Positions 51,290 through 60,015 of a DNA stretch of 64,000 nt are shown here, piece after piece. The DNA lies in contig NZ_CP114905.1 in the NCBI RefSeq assembly GCF_027497195.1, positions 7,411,001 to 7,475,000 of the forward strand, written 5' to 3'. Position numbers and translations under genes: made by a program. The stretch's first letter is position 1, and every line of letters starts with the position of its first letter. The DNA comes from Streptomyces sp. WMMC500. GTDB taxonomy: Bacteria > Actinomycetota > Actinomycetes > Streptomycetales > Streptomycetaceae. Under the pieces are notes generated by a model. The model saw only the letters and a list, made by a program, of their open reading frames with translations, did no database searches and was not told the DNA's origin.

Positions 51290-52327
51290 ATGGGTGACAC
51301 CTCCGCCCGGCTGCTCACGCTGCTGTCCGTGCTGCAGAGCGGGCGCGAGCACAGCGGCCCGGAGCTGGCCGGACGCCTCGGCGTCAGCGTGCGCACCGTA
51401 CGCCGCGACGTCGACCGGCTGCGCGCGCTGGGCTACCCCGTGGACGCCACCGTCGGCGCCGTCGGCGGCTACCGGCTCGCCGCCGGCACCGCGATGCCGC
51501 CGCTGCTCCTCGACGACGACGAGGCCGTCGCCGTCGCCGCCGGGCTGCGGGCCGTGGCCGCCGGGGGCGCCGGGGGGATGGAGGAGACGTCCGTACGGGC
51601 CCTCGCCAAGCTGGAGCAGGTCCTGCCGGCACGGCTGCGCCGCCGCGTCTCCGCGCTCCAGCGGGCCACGGTGCCGCTGACCGTGAGCCCGGCGGGCGCG
51701 GTGGCGGCGGCCGGGGCGCCGGTGGCCGCGGAGGTACTCGCGGCGCTGGCCGCGGCGAGCACCAGGGGGGAGGGGCTGCGGTTCGGGTACCGGCGCGGGC
51801 GCGGGGCGGGGGAGGACGAGCGCGGGGCCGGGGCGGAACAGCCGGGGCGTACGGCCCGGCACGTCGAGCCGTACCGCCTCGTCAGCACCGGTCAGCGGTG
51901 GTATCTCGTCGCGTACGACTGCGACCGCGCCGACTGGCGCAGCTTCCGCGCCGACCGGATCGACGACCCGCGGCCCACCGGCGTCCGCCACCCCCCGCGC
52001 GAGCTGCCCGCCGCCGACGCCGCCGCCTTCGTCGCCGAGTCCATCGCCGGCCACCGGGGCCGGTACCGCGCCGTCGTCACCCTGCACGTACCCCTCGACG
52101 AGGCCGTACGCCGCCTGCCGCGCGGCGCGGGACTGCTGGAGCCGGCCGGGGCCGACCGCTGCACGCTGGTCACGGGCGGCGACGCGCTCGACTGGCTGGC
52201 CGTGCGGATCGCGCTGCTCGGCGTGGACTTCGAGGTGCGCGAGCCGCCGGAGCTGGCGGACTTCCTGCGCGACCTCGGCGACCGCGTCAGCCGGTCGTGT
52301 CCGCCGCCTCCACCTCGTCGCGCGTGA
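51290..52327 (+). CDS. WYL-domain transcriptional regulator
   Basis: A 345-residue regulator with an N-terminal HTH (LAGRLGVSVRTVRRDVDRLRALG) and a central WYL domain (RHVEPYRLVSTGQRWYLVAYD, WRSFRADRID) followed by the WCX C-terminal domain. WYL proteins respond to nucleic-acid or other ligands and regulate stress and DNA-damage genes. ATG 51290 fits. Its last 41 bp overlap the 3' end of serB on the opposite strand, so the transcripts can pair. Confidence 0.92.
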   Translation: MGDTSARLLTLLSVLQSGREHSGPELAGRLGVSVRTVRRDVDRLRALGYPVDATVGAVGGYRLAAGTAMPPLLLDDDEAVAVAAGLRAVAAGGAGGMEETSVRALAKLEQVLPARLRRRVSALQRATVPLTVSPAGAVAAAGAPVAAEVLAALAAASTRGEGLRFGYRRGRGAGEDERGAGAEQPGRTARHVEPYRLVSTGQRWYLVAYDCDRADWRSFRADRIDDPRPTGVRHPPRELPAADAAAFVAESIAGHRGRYRAVVTLHVPLDEAVRRLPRGAGLLEPAGADRCTLVTGGDALDWLAVRIALLGVDFEVREPPELADFLRDLGDRVSRSCPPPPPRRA

Positions 52328-53477
52328 TGCCCAGCAGGTAGAGCACCGCGTCGAGGAACGGCACGTTCACCGCCGCGTGCGCGGCCTCCCGGACCAGCGG
52401 CTTGGCGTTGAACGCCACTCCCAGGCCCGCCGCGTTGAGCATGTCGAGGTCGTTCGCGCCGTCCCCGATCGCCACCGTCTGCGCCAGCGGCACGCCCGCC
52501 TCCGCGGCGAAGGCGCTCAGCAGCCGGGCCTTGCCCGCCCGGTCGACGACGGGCCCGGTGATCCGGCCGGTGAGCGTGCCGTCGACGATCTCCAGGGTGT
52601 TCGCGGCGGCGAAGTCCAGCGCGAGCCGGTCCTTGAGGTCGTCGGTGATCTGCGTGAAGCCGCCGGAGACGACGCCCACCTGGTAGCCGAGGCGCTTGAG
52701 CGTACGGATCAGGGTGCGGGCGCCGGGCGTCAGGCGTACGTCCTCGCGCACCTTGTCCACCACCGACTCCTCCAGCCCGGCCAGCAGCGCCACCCGTGCG
52801 TGCAGCGACTGCTCGAAGTCCAGCTCGCCGCGCATCGCCGCGGCGGTCACCTCCGCGACCTCGGCTTCGCAGCCGGCGTGCGCGGCGAACAGCTCGATGA
52901 CCTCGTCCTGGATGAGGGTGGAGTCGACGTCCATCACGACGAGCCGCTGCGCCCGGCGCTGCAGCCCGGACGCCACGACGGCGACGTCCACGCCGAGGCG
53001 GGCGGCGGCTATGGCCAGCGCGGTGCGCAGCTCCTCGGTGGCGGCGCCGGAGACCTCGAACTCCACGGCGGTGACCGGGTACTTCGCGAGCCGGAAGATG
53101 CGGTCGATGTTGGCGCCCGTGCCGGTGATCGCGGCGGCGATGCCGGCGGTCGACTCGGCGGTCAGCGGCTGCCCGAGCACGGTGACGTGGGAGCGGCCGG
53201 GGGCGCGCGGCTCGTTGTCGCCCGTGCCGGAGATTATCTCCGCCTCCAGGCCCATGGAGTCGGCCCAGGAGTGGATCGTCGCGCGCAGCTCGCCCTCGGT
53301 GGCGCCGACGGGCGGGGTGACCAGGGCGCACAGGGTGATGCGGCCGCGGGTGACGATCTGCTCGATGTCGATGACCTCGACCCGGTAGGCGGCGAGGGTG
53401 TCGAAGAGGCCGGCGGTGAGGCCGGCGCGGTCGCGGCCGAAGATCTTGACGAGAAGCGTGCGGGCGACGGTGGTCAT
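52287..53477 (-). CDS. serB: Phosphoserine phosphatase SerB with N-terminal ACT domains
   Basis: A 396-residue HAD phosphatase, the last step of serine synthesis. The first 170 residues hold two ACT-like domains (TLLVKIFGRDRAGLTAGLF; SHVTVLGQPLTAESTAGIA), common in actinobacterial SerB for serine feedback. HAD motifs are VVMDVDSTLIQDEVIE (motif I), VVSGGFTQI (motif II) and AIGDGANDLDML (motif IV). ATG 53477 is chosen, giving the ACT start; the frame open to 56495 is antisense to the ABC gene. In S. coelicolor the gene is SCO1808. Confidence 0.95.
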   Translation of the reverse strand: MTTVARTLLVKIFGRDRAGLTAGLFDTLAAYRVEVIDIEQIVTRGRITLCALVTPPVGATEGELRATIHSWADSMGLEAEIISGTGDNEPRAPGRSHVTVLGQPLTAESTAGIAAAITGTGANIDRIFRLAKYPVTAVEFEVSGAATEELRTALAIAAARLGVDVAVVASGLQRRAQRLVVMDVDSTLIQDEVIELFAAHAGCEAEVAEVTAAAMRGELDFEQSLHARVALLAGLEESVVDKVREDVRLTPGARTLIRTLKRLGYQVGVVSGGFTQITDDLKDRLALDFAAANTLEIVDGTLTGRITGPVVDRAGKARLLSAFAAEAGVPLAQTVAIGDGANDLDMLNAAGLGVAFNAKPLVREAAHAAVNVPFLDAVLYLLGITRDEVEAADTTG

Positions 53478-53882
53478 GATGGCACCACGGTATCGCGGCG
53501 GGGCCCGCCGGCGGCCGGGCGGGTCGGGGCCGCGGCGGGCGGCGGCGGGGCCGCTGGGCTGGGAGATTGCGGTGGGGAGTACGTGCGGTTGCCGGGGGCC
53601 GAACGGGCGGGGGAGGGCGCCGGGGCTCCCCGCCCGGCTCCCGGCGCGCCCGCGCGGAGGGAGCCGTATGCGATCAAGTGCCGTCAACGGGCGCGAAGCA
53701 CCCGGGAGCGGGCGGCAAGCGGACGTCCAAGTTCCGTCTCGTCCCGTGACCCGCGTTTTCGTGAAGCGACTGTTACTGAAATAGTTCCTCAGGATGTTCG
53801 CCATCCCTAGACTCCTTACGGGCCTGTGGAAGTCAGGTGCCGTGCAAGGGGCACCTCGGGGGACAACTTTGTGGGGCATGGA
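53478..53882. promoter_or_regulatory. Gap with candidate promoter for FHA-ABC gene
   Basis: The 405-bp gap is GC-rich near serB and A/T-richer from 53735. TAGACT at 53808-53813 is a good -10 toward the ABC gene; directly upstream GGATG-TTCGC-CATCC (53792-53806) is an inverted repeat that could be an operator, and GTTACTGAAATAGTT lies before it. Translation would start about 70 bases downstream. No gene is supported. Confidence 0.45.
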
Positions 53883-56465
53883 GTGCCTGAACTCGTACTT
53901 GAACTGAACGGACAGACGTGGACTCTCGACCCGGCACGCGCCTATCGCGTCGGGCGGGATCCGCAGGGGGACGTGGTGCTGGAGGACGCCAGGGTTTCCT
54001 GGCGGCACGCCAGCCTCCGGTGGGGCGGCCGTAGCTGGCTGCTCGAGGACGTCGGCAGCACCAACGGCTCGTACGTGGAGGGCCAGCGGGTCCACCAGAT
54101 CGAGGTCGGCCCCGGCTCGGTCGTGTATCTCGGCAACGCCACCGACGGACCGCAGTTGCGGCTCTCCGCGCCGGCCGGCGCCGCCGCCGCCGCTCCGGAC
54201 GTGTACAGCGCGCAGACCGCGATGGCCCAGCCGCCGCCCGGCGCCCAGCAGGTCGCGCCGCCGCAGCACGCGCCCGGCGCCGGCGCCTGGGGCGGCCCCC
54301 CGCAGGGGCCTCCGCCCCAGGGCCCCCCGTTCCAGGGGCCGCCGGCCGGCCTGCCGCCCCAGCAGCAGCCGTACGTGCCGCAGCAGCACTCCGCGCCGCA
54401 GCGCCCGCCCGCCGCCGCCGGCGCGGGCCACGGTGGCGGCGGTCCGTCGGCCTACGGCGACCGCAGCCCCACGACGTTCCACCAGCTCTCGCTGGGCCGC
54501 GTCACGCGCATAGGCCGTGCGCTGGAGAACGAGCTGGTCGTCTCCGACCTCCAGGTCTCGCGCCACCACGCGGAGTTCCGGTCCACGCCCGACGGCCGCT
54601 CCGAGATCGTCGACCTCGGCAGCCACAACGGCACGTACGTCAACGGTGAGCAACTGCCGCAGCGCGGCCGGCGGCCCATCGGCCCGGACGACATCATCGG
54701 CATCGGTCACTCCACCTTCCGGCTGGTCGGGGACCGGCTCGAGGAGTTCGTCGACACCGGTGAGGTCAGCTTCTCGGCCCGCCACCTGACCGTGAAGGTC
54801 GACGGCGGCAAGGTCATCCTGGACAACGTCTCCTTCGGCGTGCCCGAGAAGAGCCTGGTCGCCGTCATCGGCCCGTCGGGATCCGGCAAGTCCACGCTCC
54901 TGAAGGCGCTGACGGGCTACCGCCCCGCGGACGTCGGCGAAGTCCTCTACGACAACCGGAACCTCTACAAGCAGTTCGCGGAGCTGCGCCACCGCATCGG
55001 GCTGGTGCCGCAGGACGACATCCTGCACACCCAGCTCACCGTCACCCGCGCCCTGCGCTACGCCGCCAAGCTCCGGTTCCCCGGCGACACCGCGGAGGCC
55101 GAGCGCGCCGCCCGCGTCGACGAGGTGCTGCGCGAGCTGAAGCTCGACATCCACAAGGAGAAGCGGATCAGCTCGCTCTCCGGCGGCCAGCGCAAGCGCG
55201 TCTCGGTGGCCCTGGAGCTGCTCACCAAGCCGTCGCTGATCTTCCTGGACGAGCCCACCTCGGGCCTCGACCCGGGCATGGACCGCGACGTCATGCAGTT
55301 GCTGCGCGGGCTGGCCGACGACGGCCGTACGGTCCTGGTCGTCACCCACTCCGTCGCCGAGCTCGCGCTCTGCGACCGGCTGCTGGTCATGGCCCCCGGC
55401 GGTGGCGTGGCGTACTTCGGCCCGCCCGAGGAGGCGCTGAACTTCTTCGGCTACGAGACCTGGGCCGACATCTTCTCCGCCTTCGAGAACTACCGCGACT
55501 ACGACTGGAAGGCCCGCTGGCAGGGCTCCCAGCACTACCAGATGTACGCAGCCGACATCGACGCCGTGGCCCCGCAGCCCGTCGCGATGCAGCCGCCGCA
55601 GATGCTCCGCCCGTCCAAGCCGCAGGGCTGGATGCCGCAGCTCTGGACGCTGATGAGACGGTACGTCTCCGTGCTGGCCTCCGACCGCTTCTTCATCGCG
55701 CTGACCATCATCCTGCCGGTGGTGCTCGGCGTCGTCAGCATGGTCATCCCGGCCGAGTTCGGGCTCGGCTACGGCCCGCAGAAGATCCACCTGATCAACA
55801 GGGACGCGGGCACGATCATGCTGATCCTCGCGATCGGCGCCTGCTTCTCCGGCGCCGCGAACTCGGTGCGTGAGCTGATCAAGGAACGGGTGATCTACGA
55901 GCGAGAGCGGGCGGTCGGCCTCTCCCGCTCCGCGTACGTGATGTCCAAGGTCCTCGTCCTCGGCGTGATCACCATCTTCCAGGGCGGCGTCATCAGCGCC
56001 ATCGGCGTCCTCAGCCGCAACAAGCTGCCGGAGGAGGGCGTGATCCTCACCGACCTGCCGGCGGCGGAGCTGGCGATCAGCGTCACCGCGCTGGGCCTGA
56101 CGTCGATGATGGTGGGCCTGATCATCTCGTCGCTGGTGAAGACCTCCGAGATGACCATGCCGCTGCTGGTGATGTTCGCCATCGTGCAGGTGGTCTTCAC
56201 CGGCGTGCTGTTCCAGTTGCACGGCACCCCGGGCGTGGAGCAGCTCGCCTGGCTGATGCCGTCGCGCTGGGCGGTGGCCGCGATGGGCTCGACGGCCGAC
56301 CTGAACGTGCTGCTGCCGTGGGACAGCGGCGAGACGGACACGCTGTGGGAGCACACGGCGGGCACGTACATGCTGAACATCGGCGTGCTCCTCGTCATGG
56401 GCGTGCTCTGCGGCTTCCTCGTCGCCCGGCTGCTGCGCAAGCACGAGCCCGAGGTCATGCGCTGA
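53883..56465 (+). CDS. FHA-FHA-ABC transporter (ATPase fused to membrane domain)
   Basis: An 860-residue half-transporter. FHA domain 1 (about 1-100) has YRVGRDPQGDVV and GSTNGSY; a Pro/Gln-rich linker runs to about 195; FHA domain 2 (about 200-295) has IGRALENELVVSDLQVSRHH and SHNGTYVNG. The ABC ATPase (about 310-540) has GPSGSGKST, LSGGQRKRVSVAL and FLDEPTSGLD; six transmembrane helices follow (ABC2 type). The layout equals mycobacterial Rv1747, whose FHA domains bind kinase-phosphorylated partners. GTG 53883 is chosen. Exported substrate unknown; control by Ser/Thr kinases is likely. Confidence 0.93.
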   Translation: MPELVLELNGQTWTLDPARAYRVGRDPQGDVVLEDARVSWRHASLRWGGRSWLLEDVGSTNGSYVEGQRVHQIEVGPGSVVYLGNATDGPQLRLSAPAGAAAAAPDVYSAQTAMAQPPPGAQQVAPPQHAPGAGAWGGPPQGPPPQGPPFQGPPAGLPPQQQPYVPQQHSAPQRPPAAAGAGHGGGGPSAYGDRSPTTFHQLSLGRVTRIGRALENELVVSDLQVSRHHAEFRSTPDGRSEIVDLGSHNGTYVNGEQLPQRGRRPIGPDDIIGIGHSTFRLVGDRLEEFVDTGEVSFSARHLTVKVDGGKVILDNVSFGVPEKSLVAVIGPSGSGKSTLLKALTGYRPADVGEVLYDNRNLYKQFAELRHRIGLVPQDDILHTQLTVTRALRYAAKLRFPGDTAEAERAARVDEVLRELKLDIHKEKRISSLSGGQRKRVSVALELLTKPSLIFLDEPTSGLDPGMDRDVMQLLRGLADDGRTVLVVTHSVAELALCDRLLVMAPGGGVAYFGPPEEALNFFGYETWADIFSAFENYRDYDWKARWQGSQHYQMYAADIDAVAPQPVAMQPPQMLRPSKPQGWMPQLWTLMRRYVSVLASDRFFIALTIILPVVLGVVSMVIPAEFGLGYGPQKIHLINRDAGTIMLILAIGACFSGAANSVRELIKERVIYERERAVGLSRSAYVMSKVLVLGVITIFQGGVISAIGVLSRNKLPEEGVILTDLPAAELAISVTALGLTSMMVGLIISSLVKTSEMTMPLLVMFAIVQVVFTGVLFQLHGTPGVEQLAWLMPSRWAVAAMGSTADLNVLLPWDSGETDTLWEHTAGTYMLNIGVLLVMGVLCGFLVARLLRKHEPEVMR

Positions 56466-56483
56466 CCCGCACCCCGACCGCCG

Positions 56484-56518
56484 GACGGGCGGCACCCCGG
56501 CCCGGGGTGCCGCCCGTC
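56484..56518 (+). terminator. Terminator hairpin after FHA-ABC gene
   Basis: A perfect 15-bp inverted repeat (56484-56498 with 56504-56518) with a 5-base loop starts 19 bases after the stop codon. Confidence 0.7.
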
Positions 56519-56632
56519 TGCCGTGTGCGCCGCCCGGGGTCCGGTCCGCACAGCGGCCTAGGACCGAGGGCTGACGCGGGCCCCGTCCGCGGCTGGATCA
56601 CGGGGATCGGCCCGGCGGGTAGCGTGAGGAGC

Positions 56633-57799
56633 GTGTCCACCCCCGCCGCCGGCCCCGCCGCCGGACTCGAAGCGGTCAGCCGCGCCCTGCTCGCCATGAG
56701 CCGGCAGGTCCAGGTCCGCGACGTGCTCCAGACGATCACGGCGTCCGCGCGCGAGCTGCTGCAGGCCGAGTACGCCGCCCTGGGCGTGCCCGACGACCAC
56801 GGCGGCTTCGCCCAGTTCGTCGTCGACGGCGTCAGCGACGCGCAGTGGAAGGCCATCGGCCCGCTGCCCCGCCAGCACGGCATCCTCGCCGCGCTGCTGG
56901 AGGAAGCCGAGCCGGTGCGGCTCGGCGACGTACGCAAGGACCCCCGCTTCGGCGGCTGGCCCAGCGCCCACCCGCGGCTGCGGGACTTCGTCGGCGCCCC
57001 CATCGCCGACGGCGAGGAGGTACTCGGCGCGCTCTTCCTCGCCAACAAGCAGTGCGAGCCGGACGAACCGCCCGCCCCCGACGGCTGCCGCTTCGGCGCC
57101 GAGGACGAGGCCCTGCTGCGTACCCTCGCCGACCACGCCGCCATCGCGCTGACCAACGCCCGCCTGTACGAGCGCAGCCGCGAGCTGACCATCGCCGGCG
57201 AGCGCGCCCGTATCGCACACGAGCTGCACGACGCCGTCTCCCAGAAGCTCTTCTCGCTGCGCCTGACCGCACAGGCCGCCGCCGCCCTCGTCGACCGCGA
57301 CCCGGCCCGCGCCAAGGGCGAGCTGCAGCAGGTCGCGCGGCTCGCCGCGGACGCCGCCGACGAGCTGCGCGCCGCCGTCGTCGAGCTGCGCCCCGCGGCC
57401 CTGGACGACGACGGCCTGGTGGCCACCCTGGCGACGCAGGTGCAGGTGCTCGACCGGGCCCACCGCGCCCGCGTCACCTTCACCTCCGCGCAGGTACGCG
57501 CCCTGCCCGCGGCGCAGGAGGAGGCGCTGCTGCGGGTCGCGCAGGAGGCGCTGCACAACGCGCTGCGGCACGCCGACGCCGGCCTGGTCGAGGTCGCCCT
57601 CACCCGGCACGGCCGCGGCGCGCGGCTGCGGGTGCGCGACGACGGCCGGGGCTTCGCCCCGGAGGCCGTGCGCTCCGCCGGCCGCCACCTGGGCCTGGTG
57701 TCCATGCGCGACCGGGCCGCCGGGGTCGGCGGCGGTCTGACCGTCCAGTCGGCGCCCGGGCAGGGCACCGTGATCGAGATGGAGGTGCCCGGTGGCTGA
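56633..57799 (+). CDS. GAF-domain sensor histidine kinase (HisKA_3)
   Basis: A 388-residue soluble kinase. A GAF domain (residues about 25-175; LLQAEYAALGVPDDHGG, DFVGAPIADGEEVLGALFLA) precedes HisKA_3 (ARIAHELHDAVSQKLFSLRL, phosphoacceptor His) and HATPase (EEALLRVAQEALHNALRHA, RDDGRGFAPEAV, HLGLVSMRDRAAG). No transmembrane helix is present, so a cytosolic ligand or redox/haem cue is likely. GTG 56633 or 56624 could be the start. The gene overlaps its response regulator by 8 bp. Confidence 0.93.
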   Translation: MSTPAAGPAAGLEAVSRALLAMSRQVQVRDVLQTITASARELLQAEYAALGVPDDHGGFAQFVVDGVSDAQWKAIGPLPRQHGILAALLEEAEPVRLGDVRKDPRFGGWPSAHPRLRDFVGAPIADGEEVLGALFLANKQCEPDEPPAPDGCRFGAEDEALLRTLADHAAIALTNARLYERSRELTIAGERARIAHELHDAVSQKLFSLRLTAQAAAALVDRDPARAKGELQQVARLAADAADELRAAVVELRPAALDDDGLVATLATQVQVLDRAHRARVTFTSAQVRALPAAQEEALLRVAQEALHNALRHADAGLVEVALTRHGRGARLRVRDDGRGFAPEAVRSAGRHLGLVSMRDRAAGVGGGLTVQSAPGQGTVIEMEVPGG

Positions 57800-58487
57800 G
57801 GCGGACGAGAAGCGGCGGACCGAGGACCCGGAGGGTACGGACGCGCCCGGCCGGATCCGGGTGCTGCTGGTCGACGACCACCAGGTCGTCCGGCGCGGGC
57901 TGCGCACCTTCCTGGAGGTGCAGGACGACATCGAGGTCGTCGGCGAGGCCGCCGACGGCGACGAGGGCGTGGCCCGTACCGCGGAGCTGGTGCCGGACGT
58001 GGTGCTGATGGACGTGAAGATGCCCGGCACCGACGGCATCGAGGCGCTGCGCCGGATCCGCGAGTCCGGCAGCGCGGCGCGCGTGCTGGTCATCACCAGC
58101 TTCACCGAGCAGCGCACCGTCGTCCCCGCGCTGCGCGCGGGCGCCGCGGGCTACGTGTACAAGGACGTCGACCCCGAGGCGCTGGCCAAGGCGATCCGCT
58201 CGGTGCACGCCGGGCACGTGCTGCTGCAGCCGGACGTCGCCGGGGCGCTGCTGGCGCCGGAGGCTGGCGGAGGGCCCGCGCAGGGGCGGGGGACGACGCT
58301 GACGGACCGCGAGCGCGAGGTGCTGGCGCTGATCGCGGACGGCCGCTCGAACCGGGAGATCGCCCGCGCGCTCGTGGTCTCGGAGAAGACCGTCAAGACG
58401 CACGTGTCAAACATCCTGATGAAGCTGGACCTCGCCGACCGGACGCAGGCCGCTCTCTGGGCCGTACGCCACGGCGTGAGCGGCTGA
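57792..58487 (+). CDS. NarL-family response regulator
   Basis: A 231-residue regulator. Receiver motifs are VLLVDDHQVV, the phospho-Asp in DVVLMDVKMPGTDG, Thr/Ser in VLVITSFTEQ and Lys in AAGYVYKDVDPEA; the LuxR HTH is LTDREREVLALIADGRSNRE...VVSEKTVKTHVSNILMKLD. GTG 57792 overlaps the kinase. It is followed by a chaplin gene, 166 bp downstream; whether it controls it is unknown. Confidence 0.95.
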   Translation: MAEADEKRRTEDPEGTDAPGRIRVLLVDDHQVVRRGLRTFLEVQDDIEVVGEAADGDEGVARTAELVPDVVLMDVKMPGTDGIEALRRIRESGSAARVLVITSFTEQRTVVPALRAGAAGYVYKDVDPEALAKAIRSVHAGHVLLQPDVAGALLAPEAGGGPAQGRGTTLTDREREVLALIADGRSNREIARALVVSEKTVKTHVSNILMKLDLADRTQAALWAVRHGVSG

Positions 58488-58652
58488 GACGCCGACCGGC
58501 GGCCCTCGGCCCGGCGTTGCGGAACGTCGTCCTCCGATCCGAGATTCATACTGTCGTGTAGATGTCGCCTGATCGGCGCAACCGCGCCGCGCCCCCCGCG
58601 TTCTCCATGGCATGCCGCGGCACACGCCGCGGCCGACGCGAGGAGGAATCTC

Positions 58653-58898
58653 ATGAGGAACCTGAAGCGGGCGGCAGCCCTCACCATCGCCGCGAGCGGC
58701 CTGGCCGTCGCCGGCGCGGGTGTGGCCGTCGCGCAGAGCGGCGCCGGCGCCCAGGGCACGGCCGTCGGCTCCCCGGGCCTCGGCTCCGGGAACCTGGGCC
58801 AGATGCCGGTGCACATGCCCGGGAACGCCTGCGGCAACACCGGCAGCTTCATCGGCGCGCTGAACCCGGCGTTCGGCAACCTCTGCATCAACCGCTGA
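58653..58898 (+). CDS. Short chaplin (chpE-locus) with two cysteines
   Basis: An 81-residue secreted protein: signal peptide (RAAALTIAASGLAVAGAGVA) and one chaplin domain (AVGSPGLGSGNLGQMPVHMP, then NACGNTGSFIGALNPAFGN and LCINR). Chaplins self-assemble into amyloid at the air-water interface to coat aerial hyphae. ATG 58653 has GAGGAGG upstream. Its place after the two-component pair corresponds to S. coelicolor chpE (SCO1800), which as I recall has no Cys; here both domain cysteines (60 and 78) are present, as in other chaplins. Signal length is standard. Confidence 0.88.
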   Translation: MRNLKRAAALTIAASGLAVAGAGVAVAQSGAGAQGTAVGSPGLGSGNLGQMPVHMPGNACGNTGSFIGALNPAFGNLCINR

Positions 58899-58924
58899 CG
58901 ACCAGCGGTCTGCCGGCACCGGAA

Positions 58925-58954
58925 CCGGCCCCCGGGCACCGCCCGGCGGGCCGG
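58925..58954 (+). terminator. Terminator hairpin after chaplin gene
   Basis: CCGGCCCCCGGGC (58925-58937) pairs with GCCCGGCGGGCCGG (58941-58954) with one bulge and a 3-base loop. The remaining gap to 59103 shows no gene. Confidence 0.5.
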
Positions 58955-59103
58955 TCCGGCGTATCCCCGGCGTTCGTACGATCGCCGCCCACGGCGCCGA
59001 ACGGCGGGCTCAGGCCGCCGCGGTGTGTCCCGCCGGACTCCTCAGCCGTTGCGCAGCGGCCCCCGGGCCCCGGGGCGTACGCGCCGCCGCGGCCCCGCGC
59101 ACC

Positions 59104-59901
59104 TCACCCGCGCTCCAGCTCCTCCACGAACGCGTTGTACGCCGCGACCCGCGCCCGCCGTGCCGTCCGCTCCAGCGGCCGCAGCGCCTCGCCGCGGGCC
59201 GCTATCTGCCCCGCGCTGACCGCCGCCCCGTGCCCCTCGCCCGGATCCCGCGCGATGTCCACCAGCGCACCCACCCGCTGCGCCAGCTCCAGCACCCGCA
59301 CCGCCCGCGGCGGATACCCCGGCGCCAGCACCTCGCGCCCCCGCTCCGCCCGCGCCCGGTACGCCGCCAGCGCCGCCTCGGCGACCGGCCCGGAACCCGC
59401 CACGTCCAGCCGCGACAGCACCTCCGTGGCCTCCCGCATCGCCTCCGCCAGCTCCCGCTCCGCCTCGCCCAGCGACGGCACGTCCGCCGGCGGCGCCTCC
59501 CGCACCGGCAGGCACCGCCACCGCACCCGGACCACCTCGTCCCCCTCCGGCCCCACCGACCAGACCTCCGGCACCAGCCCCTGCGGCGGCCCTCCGGTCA
59601 CCAGCACCGCCTCGCCCGCGTCCAGCGCCGCCGCGTTGAACTCCGGCGGCCCGGAGAGACCCAGCGGATGCCCCGGCACCGGCAGCGCCACCCGCAGACC
59701 CTTCGCGCCCAGCGCCCGCAGCCGCCCCAGCGCCATCGTCAGGCCCACCCCCTCGGCGGACTCCTCCTCCGACAGCCCCGCCACCCGGTGCCCGGCGTCG
59801 TCCGCGACGATGCGCTCCGCGGCCTCGTCGGGCGAGATGTGCCCGGAAAGCAGGGCATTTCCCCAGGCCGCCAGTCGGCCTGAACGTGGTTCTTCGAGCA
59901 T
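59104..59901 (-). CDS. Conserved actinomycete hypothetical protein
   Basis: A 265-residue soluble protein with no membrane helix. It has a helical N terminus (GHISPDEAAERIVADDAGHRV), a central alpha-beta part with GLRVALPVPGHPLGLSGPPE, and a C-terminal Ala/Arg/Glu helical stretch that may form a coiled coil (EALRPLERTARRARVAAYNA). I recall it as a conserved streptomycete hypothetical at this locus. No catalytic motif is visible. It is divergent from the ABC ATPase gene by 114 bp. Confidence 0.75.
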   Translation of the reverse strand: MLEEPRSGRLAAWGNALLSGHISPDEAAERIVADDAGHRVAGLSEEESAEGVGLTMALGRLRALGAKGLRVALPVPGHPLGLSGPPEFNAAALDAGEAVLVTGGPPQGLVPEVWSVGPEGDEVVRVRWRCLPVREAPPADVPSLGEAERELAEAMREATEVLSRLDVAGSGPVAEAALAAYRARAERGREVLAPGYPPRAVRVLELAQRVGALVDIARDPGEGHGAAVSAGQIAARGEALRPLERTARRARVAAYNAFVEELERG

Positions 59902-60015
59902 GGCACCAGCCTACGGACCGGGTCCGACATCGCGTGGCGTAGGTTTGCCCTGGGGCGGTGTCGCAGGCGCGCACCGCGTACGAGGACCGACACTGCAAGG
60001 GGAGACGGCACGCTC

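Noticed and set aside
53478..56495. The open extension of serB far upstream to 56495
   Set aside because: The true start at 53477 begins the ACT domain; the extension is the complement of the FHA-ABC gene.
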